Origin: Arabidopsis thaliana
Lineage: Eukaryota; Streptophyta; Magnoliopsida; Brassicales; Brassicaceae
Length of the DNA stretch: 64,000 nt
Direction of reading: 5' to 3'
NCBI RefSeq assembly: GCF_000001735.4
Contig: NC_003070.9
Span: forward strand, 23,483,971 to 23,547,970
A model generated the notes under the pieces. That model was not told the DNA's origin, did not search any database, and saw only the letters and a program-made list of their open reading frames with translations. This document shows, in pieces, positions 10,516-22,534 of this stretch (its first letter is position 1; each line of letters starts with the position of its first letter). The position numbers and the translations under genes are program-made.

Positions 10516-10964
10516 TTTCACATATGATTGAGTTGTTTCCTATAATTGAGCTGCAAAGCAAGTGGATCGCGAGTGTTTTGTTAAGTTGGATTACATTTAA
10601 TTCTAAATAAGATATGATGATAACGGACATCAAAACGTTATACGCAATACTTGAAGCACAAGGAATCCAACATAATTTAATCGTATCCGCATTTCTGTTA
10701 TTAGAAAAGTTCTTTAAAGGACAAATTTGCAAATGGCACATGGATATATTCCAATAAATTCCAAACATAGCAATAGTAGAGTTCAGTGCCGACACAAATC
10801 TAAAAAATAGTTCACAGAAAAACAACGCATAGAGAAAGACTTAAACACAAAAAGACACAATCCAAATTGCATCATCCACTTTGAAGTTTCTGCCTGAGAA
10901 GCCCATTTAACCTTGTGAGTTCTGACTATAATCAACCTAACACACACAAAAAGAGACAGAGACA
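10516..10964. other. Intergenic / 3' flank of NLR
   Basis: AT-rich, no gene supported. It probably contains the 3' UTR of the downstream-reading NLR gene. Confidence 0.4.
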
Positions 10965-13661
10965 TTAAAGATGGAAGCAGTTCATATCACGAGAAACTAA
11001 ATCATTTGAAAAACAAATAAGAGAAGATGAGAAACTAGACCTGTTGGCTAAGAAGCGGGTTTTAGTAGCTTCGTCCTCCCATTCCACACGTGTAATCCAT
11101 TCCATCTCACGGTGTGTTATGATGAGTCCATTTCCACCATGCTTTCCACTTTTAGAATCGAGTGGAAGCTTTTTCAGATTTGGACAGCCCATTACATTGA
11201 TTTTCTCTAGACATGGAAATGGTAGAGGACTCCAATAGATATTCTTCAGCTCCCGTAGATTATATAAGTGAAGTTCATTCAGCTTTGGGAAAGGAACAAT
11301 CCCTGATTTTTCACCATCATGAGCTTTCTCTTTGTTTATTATATCTTCTAGTTGATTTGAAGAGACAACATGAAGCCGTTTAAGATTTGGAGCGAACATC
11401 AGAAATGTCAATTCCCTCAGGCGTCTACAATTGCTTAGATTCACTTCGATGAGGCTGGAGAAGCTGCATATCCTTCCCATCTTTATCTCAGAGGTATGGC
11501 AATGCTCAATGGTAAATTCTTGAAGCCTGTCCATAGTTACTGGAAGTGATATTCTAGATGAGTTCCTATTTCTATTACTATTATTCGATATCTTTAGAAA
11601 CCGTATGCAACTCATCAACCTATGAGAGCTCAAGAATTGATCCGTACCTAGAGTACAGTCATCGATAGTTGTGGTTAAAACTTCCAAGTGTTCCAAGGCT
11701 TCCAACTCCTTCACTGTGTCGAGATCCCATGCATAACTAGAACCAGATAATTTCAAAACTTTCAAATTATGAAGGCATGATATCCCAACCATACTTCCAA
11801 GCTGACTTGTTCGCTCCAAGTACAAGTGAATTAGTTTCTTCAACTCTTGTAGACCCTTAGGCAAATGACGTATACCAGTACTTGACAAGTTGAGATATTG
11901 CAAGGAAACTAGTTCTGATATTCCGTTTGGCAATTCAGAGAGGTAATAATTGCCTGATAGATCCAAAACAGCTAGCTTTGGCATGGAGTTGAAGAATTCA
12001 CTCGAGATCTTTTCCAAATGTGTGCTTTGTAGTAGCAAAGTTGTGAGTTCCATACAATCAAGACGGCCATCAAGATGAGCAATATTATTCTTCATCAATG
12101 ACATCCTTCTCACGACGTTCCAATTCTCAACCTTTAGAATTTCACGTAGCCCAACACTTGCACGCACAATAAACGCCTCATTTTGTTTTCCCAAATCAGA
12201 TGCGATCCATAAAGCCATTTCACGAACAACATCATGCAGACAAACAATATTTGCTCCATCCAATTCAACCTCTTCCATCAACAATGATGCACGAACAAGA
12301 CTACCAATTATCTCATAACCTTGGTTCTCAGCCTTATCAATACCTTCACTTCCATCTATAATTTCCTCGCATATCCAGTACTCTATCAGATTCTCCTTCC
12401 TTATTTTAGCATCTTCTGGAAACAAAGCGCAATATAGCAAACACATTTTGACATCCTCCCCTTTGAGACTATCATAGCTATACTTTAAAAGCGGAAGGAT
12501 CTTATCGTCCATGCCAGAAAACTTTGCAGCATATGAATTTAAAACATATATCGCATGACGCCATTCTTGTACCGTCCTCTTGCATGACATGGTCTCACTT
12601 ACCACATTGAGCGCCAATGGTAAACCACAACATTTTTTAGCAACTACTCTAGAAAGTTCACGGATCTCTGGGTCGCTTCCTAGTGTTATTTGTCCAACCT
12701 TTTTTTGGAACAAATCATATGCGTCGTTGTCCGCCAGGCATTGGACTTCCATTGGTTTTTCAACCCCCATGCTTGTGCATACATCTAAGGACCGAGTGGT
12801 GAATACCACTTTACATTTGTTTTTTATTGTTGGAAAGGGGACTCCGATCTCAACTAAATTAACCTTCTCCCATATGTCATCCAAAAACAATACAAATCTC
12901 ATTTTCCTTAAGAAATTGTATAAATAAACGCCCTTTTGGTATTTATATTTTGTGTCCCACTTCTCTCCACTAATATGAACTTTCTGAGCGATTTCATCTA
13001 GAATATTCTCTACATTCACCTCTTTAGACACCACAACCCAAATCACGCTGTCAAAGCCACACATATACTTACTGAACTTATTGTTAATCTGGGTGAGAAG
13101 AGTCGTCTTCCCAACACCTCCCATACCATACAATCCCATAATACCAACTCCATCTTCCATTAGATGATTCCATGCGTTATCAAGCATTGTTTCTTGACCA
13201 ACAATTGTCGGTTGAAGTTGTTGTTCCTCCACCTCAGATGTTGAAGCTTGATCAGAAATCACTTCAAAAACTCTCCTTTCGAGTTTCTCAACCTCCCTCA
13301 ATTTCAAGAAAACACTTTTCCCATAACGATAGCTCGTCGTTAAACTCTTAGAGCAAAACCCACAAAGGCACAGCCTTTGAAGTTCAGCATTTCTAGCATT
13401 AAGAAGATCATTGACTCTGCTTTCGATAGTCTCAACTCTATTAAGCCATACCTTGATTTCGCCAAGCGTTTGTAGACCTCTATCCTCCTCTCTTTTGAGC
13501 TTTCTTAATAAATCATCCCGCTTGGCCTTGAGCTCTTCCATGGTTGTCTCGAGAGCCACAAGATTCTTCTCGAGGTTGTGAGTATAACTTACTTTCATGT
13601 CTAGCCATTGAGAGACTTTATTTACACACGGATCAAAGGGTATCGAGAAAGAGATACCCAT
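10965..13661 (-). CDS. AT1G63350: RPS5-like CC-NB-LRR resistance protein, 898 aa
   Basis: Single coding exon, ATG at 13659-13661. Order of domains: an N-terminal [12 protein letters not shown] (Gly2 suitable for myristoylation and a nearby Cys for palmitoylation, as in RPS5-type NLRs), a coiled coil, NB-ARC with P-loop GMGGVGKTT near residue 180, kinase-2 [12 protein letters not shown] (RNBS-B) and GLPLAL near 347, then an HDV motif near 474 (LHDV instead of the usual MHDV), followed by about 400 residues of LRR. These proteins are ATP/ADP-switched immune receptors at the plasma membrane. It is in tandem with the NLR at 15545-18199, sharing the leader intron and promoter block. The LHDV variant is a conservative Met to Leu change and need not abolish the switch. 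The C-terminus extends beyond that of the tandem paralogue. The effector recognised is unknown. Confidence 0.9.
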   Translation of the reverse strand: MGISFSIPFDPCVNKVSQWLDMKVSYTHNLEKNLVALETTMEELKAKRDDLLRKLKREEDRGLQTLGEIKVWLNRVETIESRVNDLLNARNAELQRLCLCGFCSKSLTTSYRYGKSVFLKLREVEKLERRVFEVISDQASTSEVEEQQLQPTIVGQETMLDNAWNHLMEDGVGIMGLYGMGGVGKTTLLTQINNKFSKYMCGFDSVIWVVVSKEVNVENILDEIAQKVHISGEKWDTKYKYQKGVYLYNFLRKMRFVLFLDDIWEKVNLVEIGVPFPTIKNKCKVVFTTRSLDVCTSMGVEKPMEVQCLADNDAYDLFQKKVGQITLGSDPEIRELSRVVAKKCCGLPLALNVVSETMSCKRTVQEWRHAIYVLNSYAAKFSGMDDKILPLLKYSYDSLKGEDVKMCLLYCALFPEDAKIRKENLIEYWICEEIIDGSEGIDKAENQGYEIIGSLVRASLLMEEVELDGANIVCLHDVVREMALWIASDLGKQNEAFIVRASVGLREILKVENWNVVRRMSLMKNNIAHLDGRLDCMELTTLLLQSTHLEKISSEFFNSMPKLAVLDLSGNYYLSELPNGISELVSLQYLNLSSTGIRHLPKGLQELKKLIHLYLERTSQLGSMVGISCLHNLKVLKLSGSSYAWDLDTVKELEALEHLEVLTTTIDDCTLGTDQFLSSHRLMSCIRFLKISNNSNRNRNSSRISLPVTMDRLQEFTIEHCHTSEIKMGRICSFSSLIEVNLSNCRRLRELTFLMFAPNLKRLHVVSSNQLEDIINKEKAHDGEKSGIVPFPKLNELHLYNLRELKNIYWSPLPFPCLEKINVMGCPNLKKLPLDSKSGKHGGNGLIITHREMEWITRVEWEDEATKTRFLANRSSFSSSLICFSNDLVSRDMNCFHL

Positions 13662-13680
13662 TCTACAGTAATTGAGAGAT

Positions 13681-13754
13681 CTGAAATTTGAAATTTACTA
13701 ATTTGAGCAAACGTACTAGAGACGATGCAAAGAATAATTGAAGCTAAGACTTAC
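13681..13754 (-). other. 5' UTR intron of NLR gene
   Basis: On the minus strand a GTAAGT donor at 13754 and an acceptor TTTCAG at 13681 define a 74-nt leader intron, 20 bases before the ATG. An identically sized intron sits at 18219-18292 in the tandem paralogue. Confidence 0.65.
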
Positions 13755-13912
13755 GTTTTGGTCCACTCGAAATAAGATCAAGATCTCGTTCGAGTGAGTC
13801 CGAAATCTCGTTTTGGTCCACTGACGACCTTCTCAGAAACTTTGATCGTTTGATATATCAATAATAATAATTTCTTCTTTAATAAATCTCACATTCACAC
13901 CCGATTTGGTGA

Positions 13913-14005
13913 AGCATGGCGGCTGTTGACCTTTGCTAGGCCACACTATTTACAAAGGATCCATTCGCTAGTGGCCGAATGACCTGACGTTAAAATAACT
14001 TTCCT
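13913..14005 (-). promoter_or_regulatory. NLR promoter block with W-box, duplicated
   Basis: This block is strongly conserved with 18399-18490 upstream of the second NLR. It includes TTGACC (W-box core, WRKY-binding) at 13926-13931 and a CCTGACGTTAAA segment with a TGACG core. Conservation of both motifs across the duplication fits defence-related regulation; binding is inferred. Confidence 0.5.
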
Positions 14006-14272
14006 CTCTTACATTTGTAAACTCAATTGTCGAAATATAACTTCCTTGGGAAAAAGCTAACACAACTGATAGTTTTGCTTTCAATTGTTTCCAAAAAAAA
14101 AAAAGAGAGAGAAAATCTTTTAGCTTCGAAATCACCGGATACTAAAATTGTAAAATCATCAAAACTTTTAATGACAGAGTTACATTGGCATGCCTTGAAT
14201 TGTCGTTTTGGTTTTTTTTTAATCAAAACTGTGTTAGATAGTCTTCTCCTTCGCCACGGAACACACACGTTG

Positions 14273-14312
14273 TAGTGAAACAATATGAGCAATCATCACA
14301 CTATGAGTTACA
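14273..14312 (+). pseudogene. Relic of SDR gene 5' end
   Basis: About 36 bases (AGTGAAACA..ATATGAGCAATCATCA..) match the leader and first codons of the SDR gene at 21595-21635, with a short deletion and a few substitutions. Too short for certainty, but the match spans the start codon and the first exon-intron junction. Confidence 0.45.
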
Positions 14313-14652
14313 CTATGCCATCACATTTCTCAATTTGTTGTGGATTGTATAGAAGACCTAATTAAGCTGGGGAATTAGTTTCGAGGGAAGTCTTTGTCTT
14401 CCATTAGCGACGACGGGTACATTTACTTGTTAACCAAGATTCGAAGGTTAATTCCATATATATTGGTATATAGTAGTAACAGAGTAGAGACAGACCACAT
14501 TCAAACACACAAATCTGTTTAAAATAAAAAGTGCCGAAGCATATACTGTTTGTAACAAACATTTTATCCAATCTGAAAAGAATTAAACAAACAAAACTGA
14601 GTAATGAAACTATAAACACTTCATTAACAGGAATTTGTAAGCGTAAGAAAAG

Positions 14653-15117
14653 TCCCTGATTCTTCACTTAAACTAGCCTTCTCTTTACTTATTATATCTT
14701 CTAGAGCTAGTCAGAACATTCAACATCAATATATCTAAGACTTGGAGCAAAGATCAGCCATGTAAACTCCCTAGGCATTTACAATCTTATACATACACAT
14801 CAGAAAGACTCAAGAAATTATTGGATTGCGCAACAGAGAACTTGTGTTGCTTTGAATGCACGTCATATCAATCTTTATCTCAGATGATTCTAGTTGAAGA
14901 CTACTAATCTCTAAATCTCGTGTACAGCTCATAAGCTTAAGATGAGAAATTAAAAATTGAACCAAACCTGAATCATAAACCAATTCTTATGGTTAAAATT
15001 TTTAATCTTTCCAAAACTAGCAACTCCTCCACTGTGTTGAGGTCCAATGAAACATCAGAACCTCACAGTCTCAATACTTTCAGATCCAAACATGCCTTTT
15101 CAGGGATTGAGTACTCC
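14653..15117 (-). pseudogene. Relic of an NLR LRR region
   Basis: Bases align with 15828-16300 in the second NLR gene (PDSS..KAS.EKSIINYIL.. through the LEILTT/LKVLKL leucine-rich segment), with many indels and stops. Only the LRR/C-terminal part remains, so three NLR copies once stood here, or one gene lost its 5' portion when the present pair was formed. Bases 15118-15544 (3' flank of the second NLR) hold nothing else recognisable; 14313-14652 likewise. Confidence 0.75.
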
Positions 15118-15544
15118 TACAACTGTCTTTTCTTTCTCATGCCAATAGCTATCGAATTATTAGTATCAACTAGTTTTTGCAAGATCATAATTAGAAATCA
15201 CAAGACTCAGAATCGTTGATCCACATCCCAATCAATTTGCATACATTCATCACTAACTAGTCATCAAAGTATGTTTCATGTGGAAGGCAAGGACTATAAA
15301 AAGAACTCACATAAAGCAATAATACAAAGTGTGATACTGATTACACAGAATGCAAAACACACAACAGAGAGATAAGCAGGTAGAGAATTCAGCAGAAAGC
15401 AACAAAGAGATAGAAAGTTTCCATTTAGAACCCAAATGACATTATCAACTTCCAACTTGCTCCCTTAGTAAGCAGCCTGGGTCTCTGGATATATTTTTTT
15501 TTGGAAATATACTCAAAAGTAACAGCTGACACAATCCTTGAAAA

Positions 15545-18199
15545 TCATTTAAGAGAAATCAATTGGCATGAAGGTAAGAAGCGTTTTTTCGTAGCTTCGT
15601 CTGCCCATTTCACACCTTCAAACCAACGTGAATCTTTGTTACGTATGATGCATCCATTTTCACCTTGCTTGCCACTTGTGGAATCGAGTGGAAGCTTTCT
15701 CAGATTTGGACATTCCCTTATATTGATTTCTTCTAGACATAGAAAGGGTAGAGGTCTCCAATAGATCTTCTTCAGCTTCGGTAGATCATGTAAAGTAAGA
15801 AAATTCAGCTCTGGAAAAGGAAGAATCCCCGATTCTTCACCTTCACAAGCTTTCTCTTCGTTTATTATATCTTCTAGGTCTTTTGCATGCCAAACAGAAA
15901 GAGATCTAATCTTTGGAGCAAAGATCAGAAACGTCAATTCCCTCAAGCCTTCACAATTGAATATATTCACATCGACGAGGCTCAAGAAGTTGCATATCCC
16001 TCCCATCTTAATCTCAGAGATACTGCAGCTCTTAATTTGAAATTCGCGAAGCTTGTCCGTAGATACTGAAAGTGATTCTAGATGTCTATTTAGTGAGGAT
16101 ACAGAAGATCCATAGATCTCTAGCAATCGTGAATGACTCAGCAACCTATGGGAGCTCAAAAACTGCTTCGCTCTTGGATCGATAGTTGTGGTTAAAATTT
16201 CTAAATGTTCCAAAGTTTCCAGCTCCTTCACTGTGTTGAGATCCCATGGTAATCTAGAACGAAATAATTTCAGAACTTTCAAGTTATGCAGACTTGATAT
16301 CCCAGTAATGCTCTCAAGCTTCCTTGTATACTCCAAATTCAAGTGAATTATTTTCTTCAACTCTTGTATACCCTTAGGCAAATGACTTATCTCAGTATAT
16401 AACAAGTTGAGATATTTCAAGGAAACTAGATTTGATATTTCTTCCGGCAATTCAAAGAGACTTTTATTATGCGATAGATCCAAAACAGCTAGCTTTGGCA
16501 TGCAATTGAAGAATTCACTCGAGATCGTTTTTAATTGACTCCGAATACTTCCATATTCTCGCTTTCCCAGGAGCAAAGTTGTGAGTTCCATACATTCATA
16601 ACTACCAACGAGATGATGAATCTTGTTCTCCATCAATGACATCCTTCTCACAACATTCCAATTCTTAATCTTTGGAATTTCACGTACGCCAACACCTGCA
16701 CGCACAATGAAGGCCTCCTTTTGTATTCCCAGTTCAGAAGCGATCCATAAGGCCATTTCACGAACAACGTCATGCATACACACAGCACGTCGTCCATCCC
16801 CATCATCCCACTCCATCAACAATGATGCGCGAACAAGACAACCTATAATCTCATAACCCTTGTCCTCAGCCTTTTCTATACCTTCACTTCCATCTATAAT
16901 TTCCTCGCATATCCAATGCTCTATCAAATCTTCTTTCAGAATTTTCGCATCTTCTGGATATAAAGCACAATACAACAAACTCGATTTGACTTGCTCCCCC
17001 TTAAGGTTATCGTAGCTATACTTCAAAAGCGGAAGAACCTTATCCTCCATGCCTATAAACTCTGCAGCGTATGAATTCAAAACATGTATAGCGTGACGCC
17101 ATTCTTGTATCGTCCTTTTGCATGACATGGTCTCGCCTATGACGTTGAGCGCCAATGGTAGGCCACAACATTTTTTCGCAACTATTCTTGCAAGTTGGGG
17201 GATCCCCGGATCGCTTCCAAGTGTTGTTTGTCCAACCTTCTTTTGGAACAAATCAAATGCCACATTCTCTTCCAAGCATTGGACTTCCATTGGATGTTCG
17301 ACCCCCATGCGTGCACATACCTCTTGGGACCGAGTCGTAAATGCCAATTTACGTCCTTTTTTGGTTCTTGGATCCGGAACTCCGATCTCAGCTAAATCCA
17401 CCTTTTCCCATATGTCATCTAAAAACAACACAAAACTCTTTTCCCTCAAGATATTGTATAAACAAATCCCCTTTTGACTTTTATCTTTCTGTGTCCACTC
17501 ATCTCCACCAAGACCAAGCTTTTGAGCGATTTCATCTTGAACCTTCTCCACATGAAACTCTTGAGACACGACAACCCAAATGCCAATATCAAATCCACAC
17601 TTATCCTTATTGAACATATTGTAGAGCTGAGTGAGAAGTGTTGTCTTCCCTACACCGCCCATACCGTACATACCCATAATACCAACTCCATCTTCCATGA
17701 GATGTTTCCCTGCCTTATCGAGCATTGTGTCTTGACCAACGATTGTCGGTTGAAGAGGTCGTTCCTCAAACGCAGATGTTGAAGCTTGCTCGGTTATCAC
17801 TCCAAAAACTTCACCTTTGAGTTTCTCAACCTCCCTCAACCTCAAGAAAACACTTTTCCCATAACGATAGCTCCTCGTTAAACTCTTAGAGCAAAACCGG
17901 CAAAGACACAGCCTTTGAATTTCAACATTTCTATCTCTAAGAAGAGTAATGATTATGTCTTCGACAGTCGCAACACTATCAAGCCATACCTGGAATTCGG
18001 AAAGCCTTTGTAGACCTCTAGCCTCCTCTCTTTTGAGCCTTCTTTCCAAATCATCCCGCTTAGCCTTGAGCTCTTTCATGGTTTTCTCCAAAGCTGCGAG
18101 ATTCTTCTCGAGATTGTGAGTATAACTTACTTTCATGTCTAGCCATTGAGAGACTTTATTTACACACGGATCAAAGGGTATCGAGAAAGAAATACCCAT
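15545..18199 (-). CDS. AT1G63360: RPS5-like CC-NB-LRR resistance protein, 884 aa
   Basis: Single coding exon, ATG at 18197-18199, with the first 35 residues almost identical to the tandem paralogue ([12 protein letters not shown]...). P-loop GMGGVGKTT near residue 180, kinase-2 [24 protein letters not shown], a canonical MHDV near residue 474, and about 400 residues of LRR. All NB-ARC signatures are present, so it should be a functional nucleotide-switched receptor. The LRR diverges more from its neighbour than the CC-NB part, as expected for recognition surfaces. It shares the 74-nt leader intron and W-box promoter block with the paralogue. Myristoylation at Gly2 is inferred from family behaviour. 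Confidence 0.92.
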
Positions 18200-18218
18200 T
18201 TTACAGAAATTGAGAGAT

Positions 18219-18292
18219 CTGAAATTTGAAATTTAGTAATCTGAGCAAACGTACTAGAGACGATGCAAATAATAATTGAAGATAAGACTTAC
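18219..18292 (-). other. 5' UTR intron of NLR gene
   Basis: Donor GTAAGT at 18292 and acceptor TTTCAG at 18219, 74 nt, matching the leader intron of the tandem paralogue. Confidence 0.65.
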
Positions 18293-18398
18293 GTTTTAGT
18301 CCACTCGAAATAAGATCAAATTCTCTCGTTCGAGTGAGTCCAAAATATGAGATACTTTGCATGGTTGAGAAGCATAACGACCTTCTCAATTTGGTAAA

Positions 18399-18490
18399 TC
18401 GTGGCGGCTATTGACCTCTGCTGGGCCACACTATTTACTAAGTCTCCATTGGCTTAGTGGCCGAATGACCTGACGTTAAATTAATTTTCC
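18399..18490 (-). promoter_or_regulatory. NLR promoter block with W-box
   Basis: Duplicate of 13913-14005, with TTGACC at 18411-18416 and CCTGACGTTAAA retained. Further homology (18540-18665 versus 14040-14165) shows that the duplication covers at least 450 bp upstream of the ATG. Confidence 0.5.
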
Positions 18491-18665
18491 TCTTACATTT
18501 GTAAAAAACTTAAAGATCAAAAGTCGGAATAGAATTTCATTGGAAAAAAAGCAAAGTAAAACCACTGATAGCTTTGTTTTCAATTGTTTCGAAAGTAAAA
18601 GAGAAAAATCTTTTAGCTTCGAAAACGTCGGATACTGAAATTGCAAAATCATCAAAACTTTTAGT

Positions 18666-19103
18666 TACTTTGGTGGTGAAAGCCTTATTAAGAAAAGAAC
18701 TACAGTACAGTATCTCTTATCTCTCAAACAGTCAAATCAATGGATTATCATTAGTAGGCTGCATTGGATTGTGTTGTACGTTATACTTGTTCGGCAAGTC
18801 TTGTATACGTTTACCTTTGTGTATACGTTGTAAAACCATCTATCAAAAACACAGAACATTCAACATTCTTTATAATCGAGTCAAGTTTCAAATGGTATCA
18901 TTCATCAGAGCAGTTCTTCTGAGACCTAAAATACGAGTCTATTGTCGTCTTGATCTCGAACATTGAAATTTTTTCTTAAATTTTGTTTTGTAATCTTCGC
19001 TATGAGAGTCATAGTATTTGCCAGTGCCAGCGACGATGATATAACACCACCGACAGCGAGAAGCAGACCATCGTAGTTTCTGAAGATGTAATAGACCGTG
19101 GGA
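18666..19103. other. Intergenic, no gene supported
   Basis: Open frames of up to about 130 codons exist on both strands but show no domain, splice structure or paralogy. Confidence 0.4.
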
Positions 19104-19150
19104 TACATACATTGTAGACGCCAGAGCTACATTGCCTGGTGCGCCTAATG
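19104..19150 (+). pseudogene. Relic of SDR gene 3' end
   Basis: Reads YIVDARATLPGAPN, matching the conserved C-terminus of the SDR at 22468-22515 ([13 protein letters not shown]). It sits just downstream of the FMO stop, so an SDR copy once lay next to this FMO. Confidence 0.6.
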
Positions 19151-19234
19151 TTTTACAATATGTCTTTTACATTGAATGGCAGTATTGGCATTTACAAATT
19201 CGGTAAATTTACTTTCATGTATAAAATGTTTTGT

Positions 19235-21388
19235 TTATGAGTACAAAGAGAAATCTTGATAAGCTTCAGAAACTAAGTGATGATCATCCCATTCGTCTCT
19301 ATACGTCTCAGGATGGGCTTCCTTCCTAACACCATTCGCCAAACACATCTCTTTCCTCCATTCCTCTGTTTCTGAGCATCCGCATTGTGAAGCCAACCAA
19401 TTATCATACTCAAACTGCAAACAACAAAAAATGTCATTGATGTGTTTCTGTTTAGCTTTGGTTTATTTTATTTTATTTTTATGTGCGGAAACTTGGGATT
19501 TTAAACCTGAGTATTGCCCATACGATGAGTATATCGCTTTGGAATCCCTTGGACTTCAAGTGTGGAGTAAAAGGTTTTGATTTCTATCATCATATCTTCC
19601 TTGGAAGGAAGCGGGATCCGACCCGATAAAACACCCGCGATCCACTTGCTTTGCAGCTCAAACATAGGGAACGGTAACACCTGAAATCCGATTTGTTATG
19701 ACTTAAAATGTTGAGGGGAAACGTGAAAAAGAGCAATTTATAGGTATGTAACCTGCCATGGTATACCGATGAAGGAAAGCCAAGGTGCAAATGCTGGAGG
19801 GAAGACGTCTTTGTACAATGGCCCAACACGGTTATCATCTACAGTGACAATTCCATTGGTATCAAGAAACGGAAAATGATACTTATACCTACGAAAAGTA
19901 AAGCGCTTTGTCAAATAACCACACCATGCATGATATATGAGAAACTAAACAGAAACTAAACTAAAGAAAGAATGTATACCCAGTGCAATGCATAATAATA
20001 TCAACCGAAATCGTCTTCCCGTTCTGATAAACAACAGAGCCATCCTCATGAACACTCTCAATCTGCATGACATTTAAGAAAACATAAAATTGTTTCTTTA
20101 CGTCGAGTATTACTTAGGAGCTAAAGTTAACCCACCATTGAATGCGTCCATAGATTATTATAACCGGTTTGTTTGATAAACGTATCAGCTGGATTTGACC
20201 TACAAGCCACATGAACCTCTTTTGCAACTCTAGCAATGTCCCTACTTATATCCTCAGCACTTGAAGAGTTCCCAATAAGCACAGCAACCTAATCGTTGCC
20301 AGCACAATCCAATTATGCAAGGAATTAAACATTATGATCAATGAAAATAAGTACCTTATCTCTGAATGGTTCGGGAATACGGTAATTATGGCTATGCATT
20401 TCTTTCCCTGGCCAAGAACTTATACCTAAAAGTTTCCAAGATTAAAACACAGTCACACTTCTCATTTATTAGTCTTGACTTTCATGAAATTCCAATACCA
20501 AATTCCTCTCTTTTTTTTCAAAATTTTTTTAACTCAATCTTTTTAACCAAAATATTAAATTTTATCATTTGAAATTATTAATAATATGCAACGAAAATGT
20601 TTTTTTTTTATTGTTTAATATTCAACAACCTTTTGGTAAATAAGATAATTTGACAATTCAAATTTCTTTTAATGTATACGAATTTTCAATTTGAATCAAA
20701 AAGAAATATCTACTAAAAACACAACAAAAAATATCAATATCTCACAACATTTTTGAGAATTAATTAAAAATACTTTTTTTAACATAAATATAAATATTTT
20801 AATAATATAAAAAATGTACTACTATATATTACCAGGAATTTGAGCGAGACGAGGTTCAACATAATGTCCATTACAAACAACAACAGCATCATAAATCTCA
20901 TCACGACGAACTTTCTTCTCTTTCTCCGTCGATTCAATCCTCCACTTCCCGATTCCTTCCTCCGCCGCCGGAGAAACCTTCACAACCTCCGTCTCAAACC
21001 TAACCATCTCCTCAATCCCAAACTCCTTAGCGAAATCTTTCAAATACGCCAAAACTTCGCCATGACTCGGAAACCTCCTCCGATCTCTAGACACACCGGA
21101 ACGAACCACGAACGGGAAATCTCTGTATCCGGTACACTCTCGTGTACCGTTGATTCGTAGAGATCTATAGACGCTTGAATGAACAACGGATCGGGTCGGG
21201 TCAACACTTAACGGATCCGATTCGACTTCATCGGTGTAAATCCAGGTTCCTCCCACTTGTTTTTGTTTCTCGAAAACGACCACTGAGTGACCTTCTCGTC
21301 GAAGCTCTCGTGCCGCTACTAGTCCGGCGGGTCCAGCACCGATAACCGCCACGTGGTGTGATCTGGTTGGTGATAATGCAGGTGCCAT
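19235..21388 (-). CDS. AT1G63370: Flavin-containing monooxygenase, GS-OX-like, 450 aa
   Basis: Seven exons: 21388-20833, 20425-20355, 20288-20136, 20062-19980, 19888-19753, 19680-19507 and 19414-19235; phases close to 450 codons plus stop. Motifs: FAD-binding GAGPAGL near residue 17, an FMO-type [11 protein letters not shown] segment at the exon 1-2 boundary, and NADPH-binding [15 protein letters not shown] at the start of exon 3. FMO GS-OX enzymes S-oxygenate methylthioalkyl glucosinolates to methylsulfinylalkyl forms using NADPH and O2 in the cytosol; GS-OX-like members have less certain substrates. All motifs are intact, so an active enzyme is expected. It is divergent from the SDR at 21612 with only 223 bp between start codons. 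FMO relatives in this window are the decayed copy at 7.9-10.0 kb and the exon-1 fragment at 22.5-23.0 kb. Confidence 0.93.
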
Positions 21389-21611
21389 TTGTGTGTTCTT
21401 TGATTAGAATCTATGAATCACAATCACACACACTTGTTACAATTTATGATTACAATGTTTTTAATAATCAATTTGGTGTGTTAGAAACTTACACGAATCT
21501 GTTATTACAGACGTAGATTGCCACGTTTTGGTTGATAGAGAGAAATGCTTTTATTATATAACTTGTGTCATTGTATTTCTTCTCCACCGAGACAGTGAAA
21601 CATCAATCAAT
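21389..21611. promoter_or_regulatory. Shared 223-bp FMO/SDR divergent promoter
   Basis: The FMO (minus) and SDR (plus) start codons face away from each other across this interval, so regulatory sequence must be shared or very short. Confidence 0.6.
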
Positions 21612-22534
21612 ATGAGCAATCATCAAACTGTGAGATTTCTTTTCTCTCATTTTGCCCTTCCACTTTCTTGATGATTGTTTGTTTTTTTTGTGGACAGAAG
21701 CAGGTATTGAAGCAATTGGAGCCATGGTGTGAACTTAAAGATAAAGTGGTTCTTGTGACAGGTGCTTCCTCTGGTATAGGGAGAGAGATCTGTCTTGATC
21801 TATGCAAAGCTGGTTGTAAGATTGTAGCAGCAGCTCGTCGTGTTGATCGTCTCAACTCTCTCTGTTCTGAAATCAACAGCTTTGGTGCTATCGGAGTCCA
21901 AGCCGTAGCACTTGAGCTAGACGTTTCATCAGAAGCAGACACTATTCGAAAAGCGGTTAAAGAAGCTTGGGAAACCTTTGGAAAGATCGATGTTTTGATC
22001 AATAATGCCGGAATCAGAGGCAATGTCAAGTCGAGTTTGGATTTGTCAGAAGAAGAATGGGACAAAGTCTTTAGAACCAACTTAACCGGATCTTGGTTAA
22101 TATCCAAATACGTCTGCCTTTTGATGCGTGACGCTGAGCGCGGGGGCTCGGTGATTAACGTCTCGTCGATCTCTGGGCTTCATCGCGGTTTGTTGCGCGG
22201 TGGACTAGCGTATGCTTGTTCCAAAGGTGGTGTTGACACCATGACGAGGATGATGGCTATTGAGTTAGCTGTTTATAAGATCAGAGTGAACTCGATCGCA
22301 CCGGGGATTTTCAGGTCAGAGATCACACAAGGTCTTTTCCAGAAAGAGTGGCTCAAGAAGGTTACGGAAAAGGTTGTACCATTAAAGATGCAACAGACTG
22401 TGGATCCGGGGCTTACATCTCTTGTTCGCTATCTCATTCACGATTCTTCTCAATATGTCACCGGGAATACATACATTGTCGATTCCGGAACTACACTGCC
22501 CGGTGTGCCCATTTTTTCTTCTCTTTCTCCGTAG
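21612..22534 (+). CDS. AT1G63380: Short-chain dehydrogenase/reductase, about 282 aa
   Basis: Exon 1 is 21612-21629 (MSNHQT). Exon 2 starts at 21698 or, using the next AG, 21704 (giving 282 aa), and ends at TAG 22532-22534. Classical SDR motifs: [10 protein letters not shown] (NAD(P) binding), NNAG, catalytic Ser in INVSSISG, and YACSKGG (YxxxK). Similar to 3-oxoacyl-reductase-like plant SDRs; the substrate is not evident. The last ten codons ([10 protein letters not shown]) lie at a junction with an inverted FMO fragment: bases from about 22510 onward match antisense FMO exon 1. The native C-terminus seems nearly preserved because the family also ends in a GVPI-like tail, but the stop codon is supplied by FMO antisense sequence. 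It may use the shared promoter with the FMO at 21388. Confidence 0.9.

Noticed and set aside
14027..14292. Opposed 82-89 codon ORFs upstream of the NLR
   Set aside because: They lie in duplicated NLR promoter sequence, are not conserved as frames in the second copy, and have no domain.
18574..19108. 130-aa plus and 60-aa minus ORFs
   Set aside because: The first part is duplicated NLR upstream DNA; no domain and no paralogue frame conservation.
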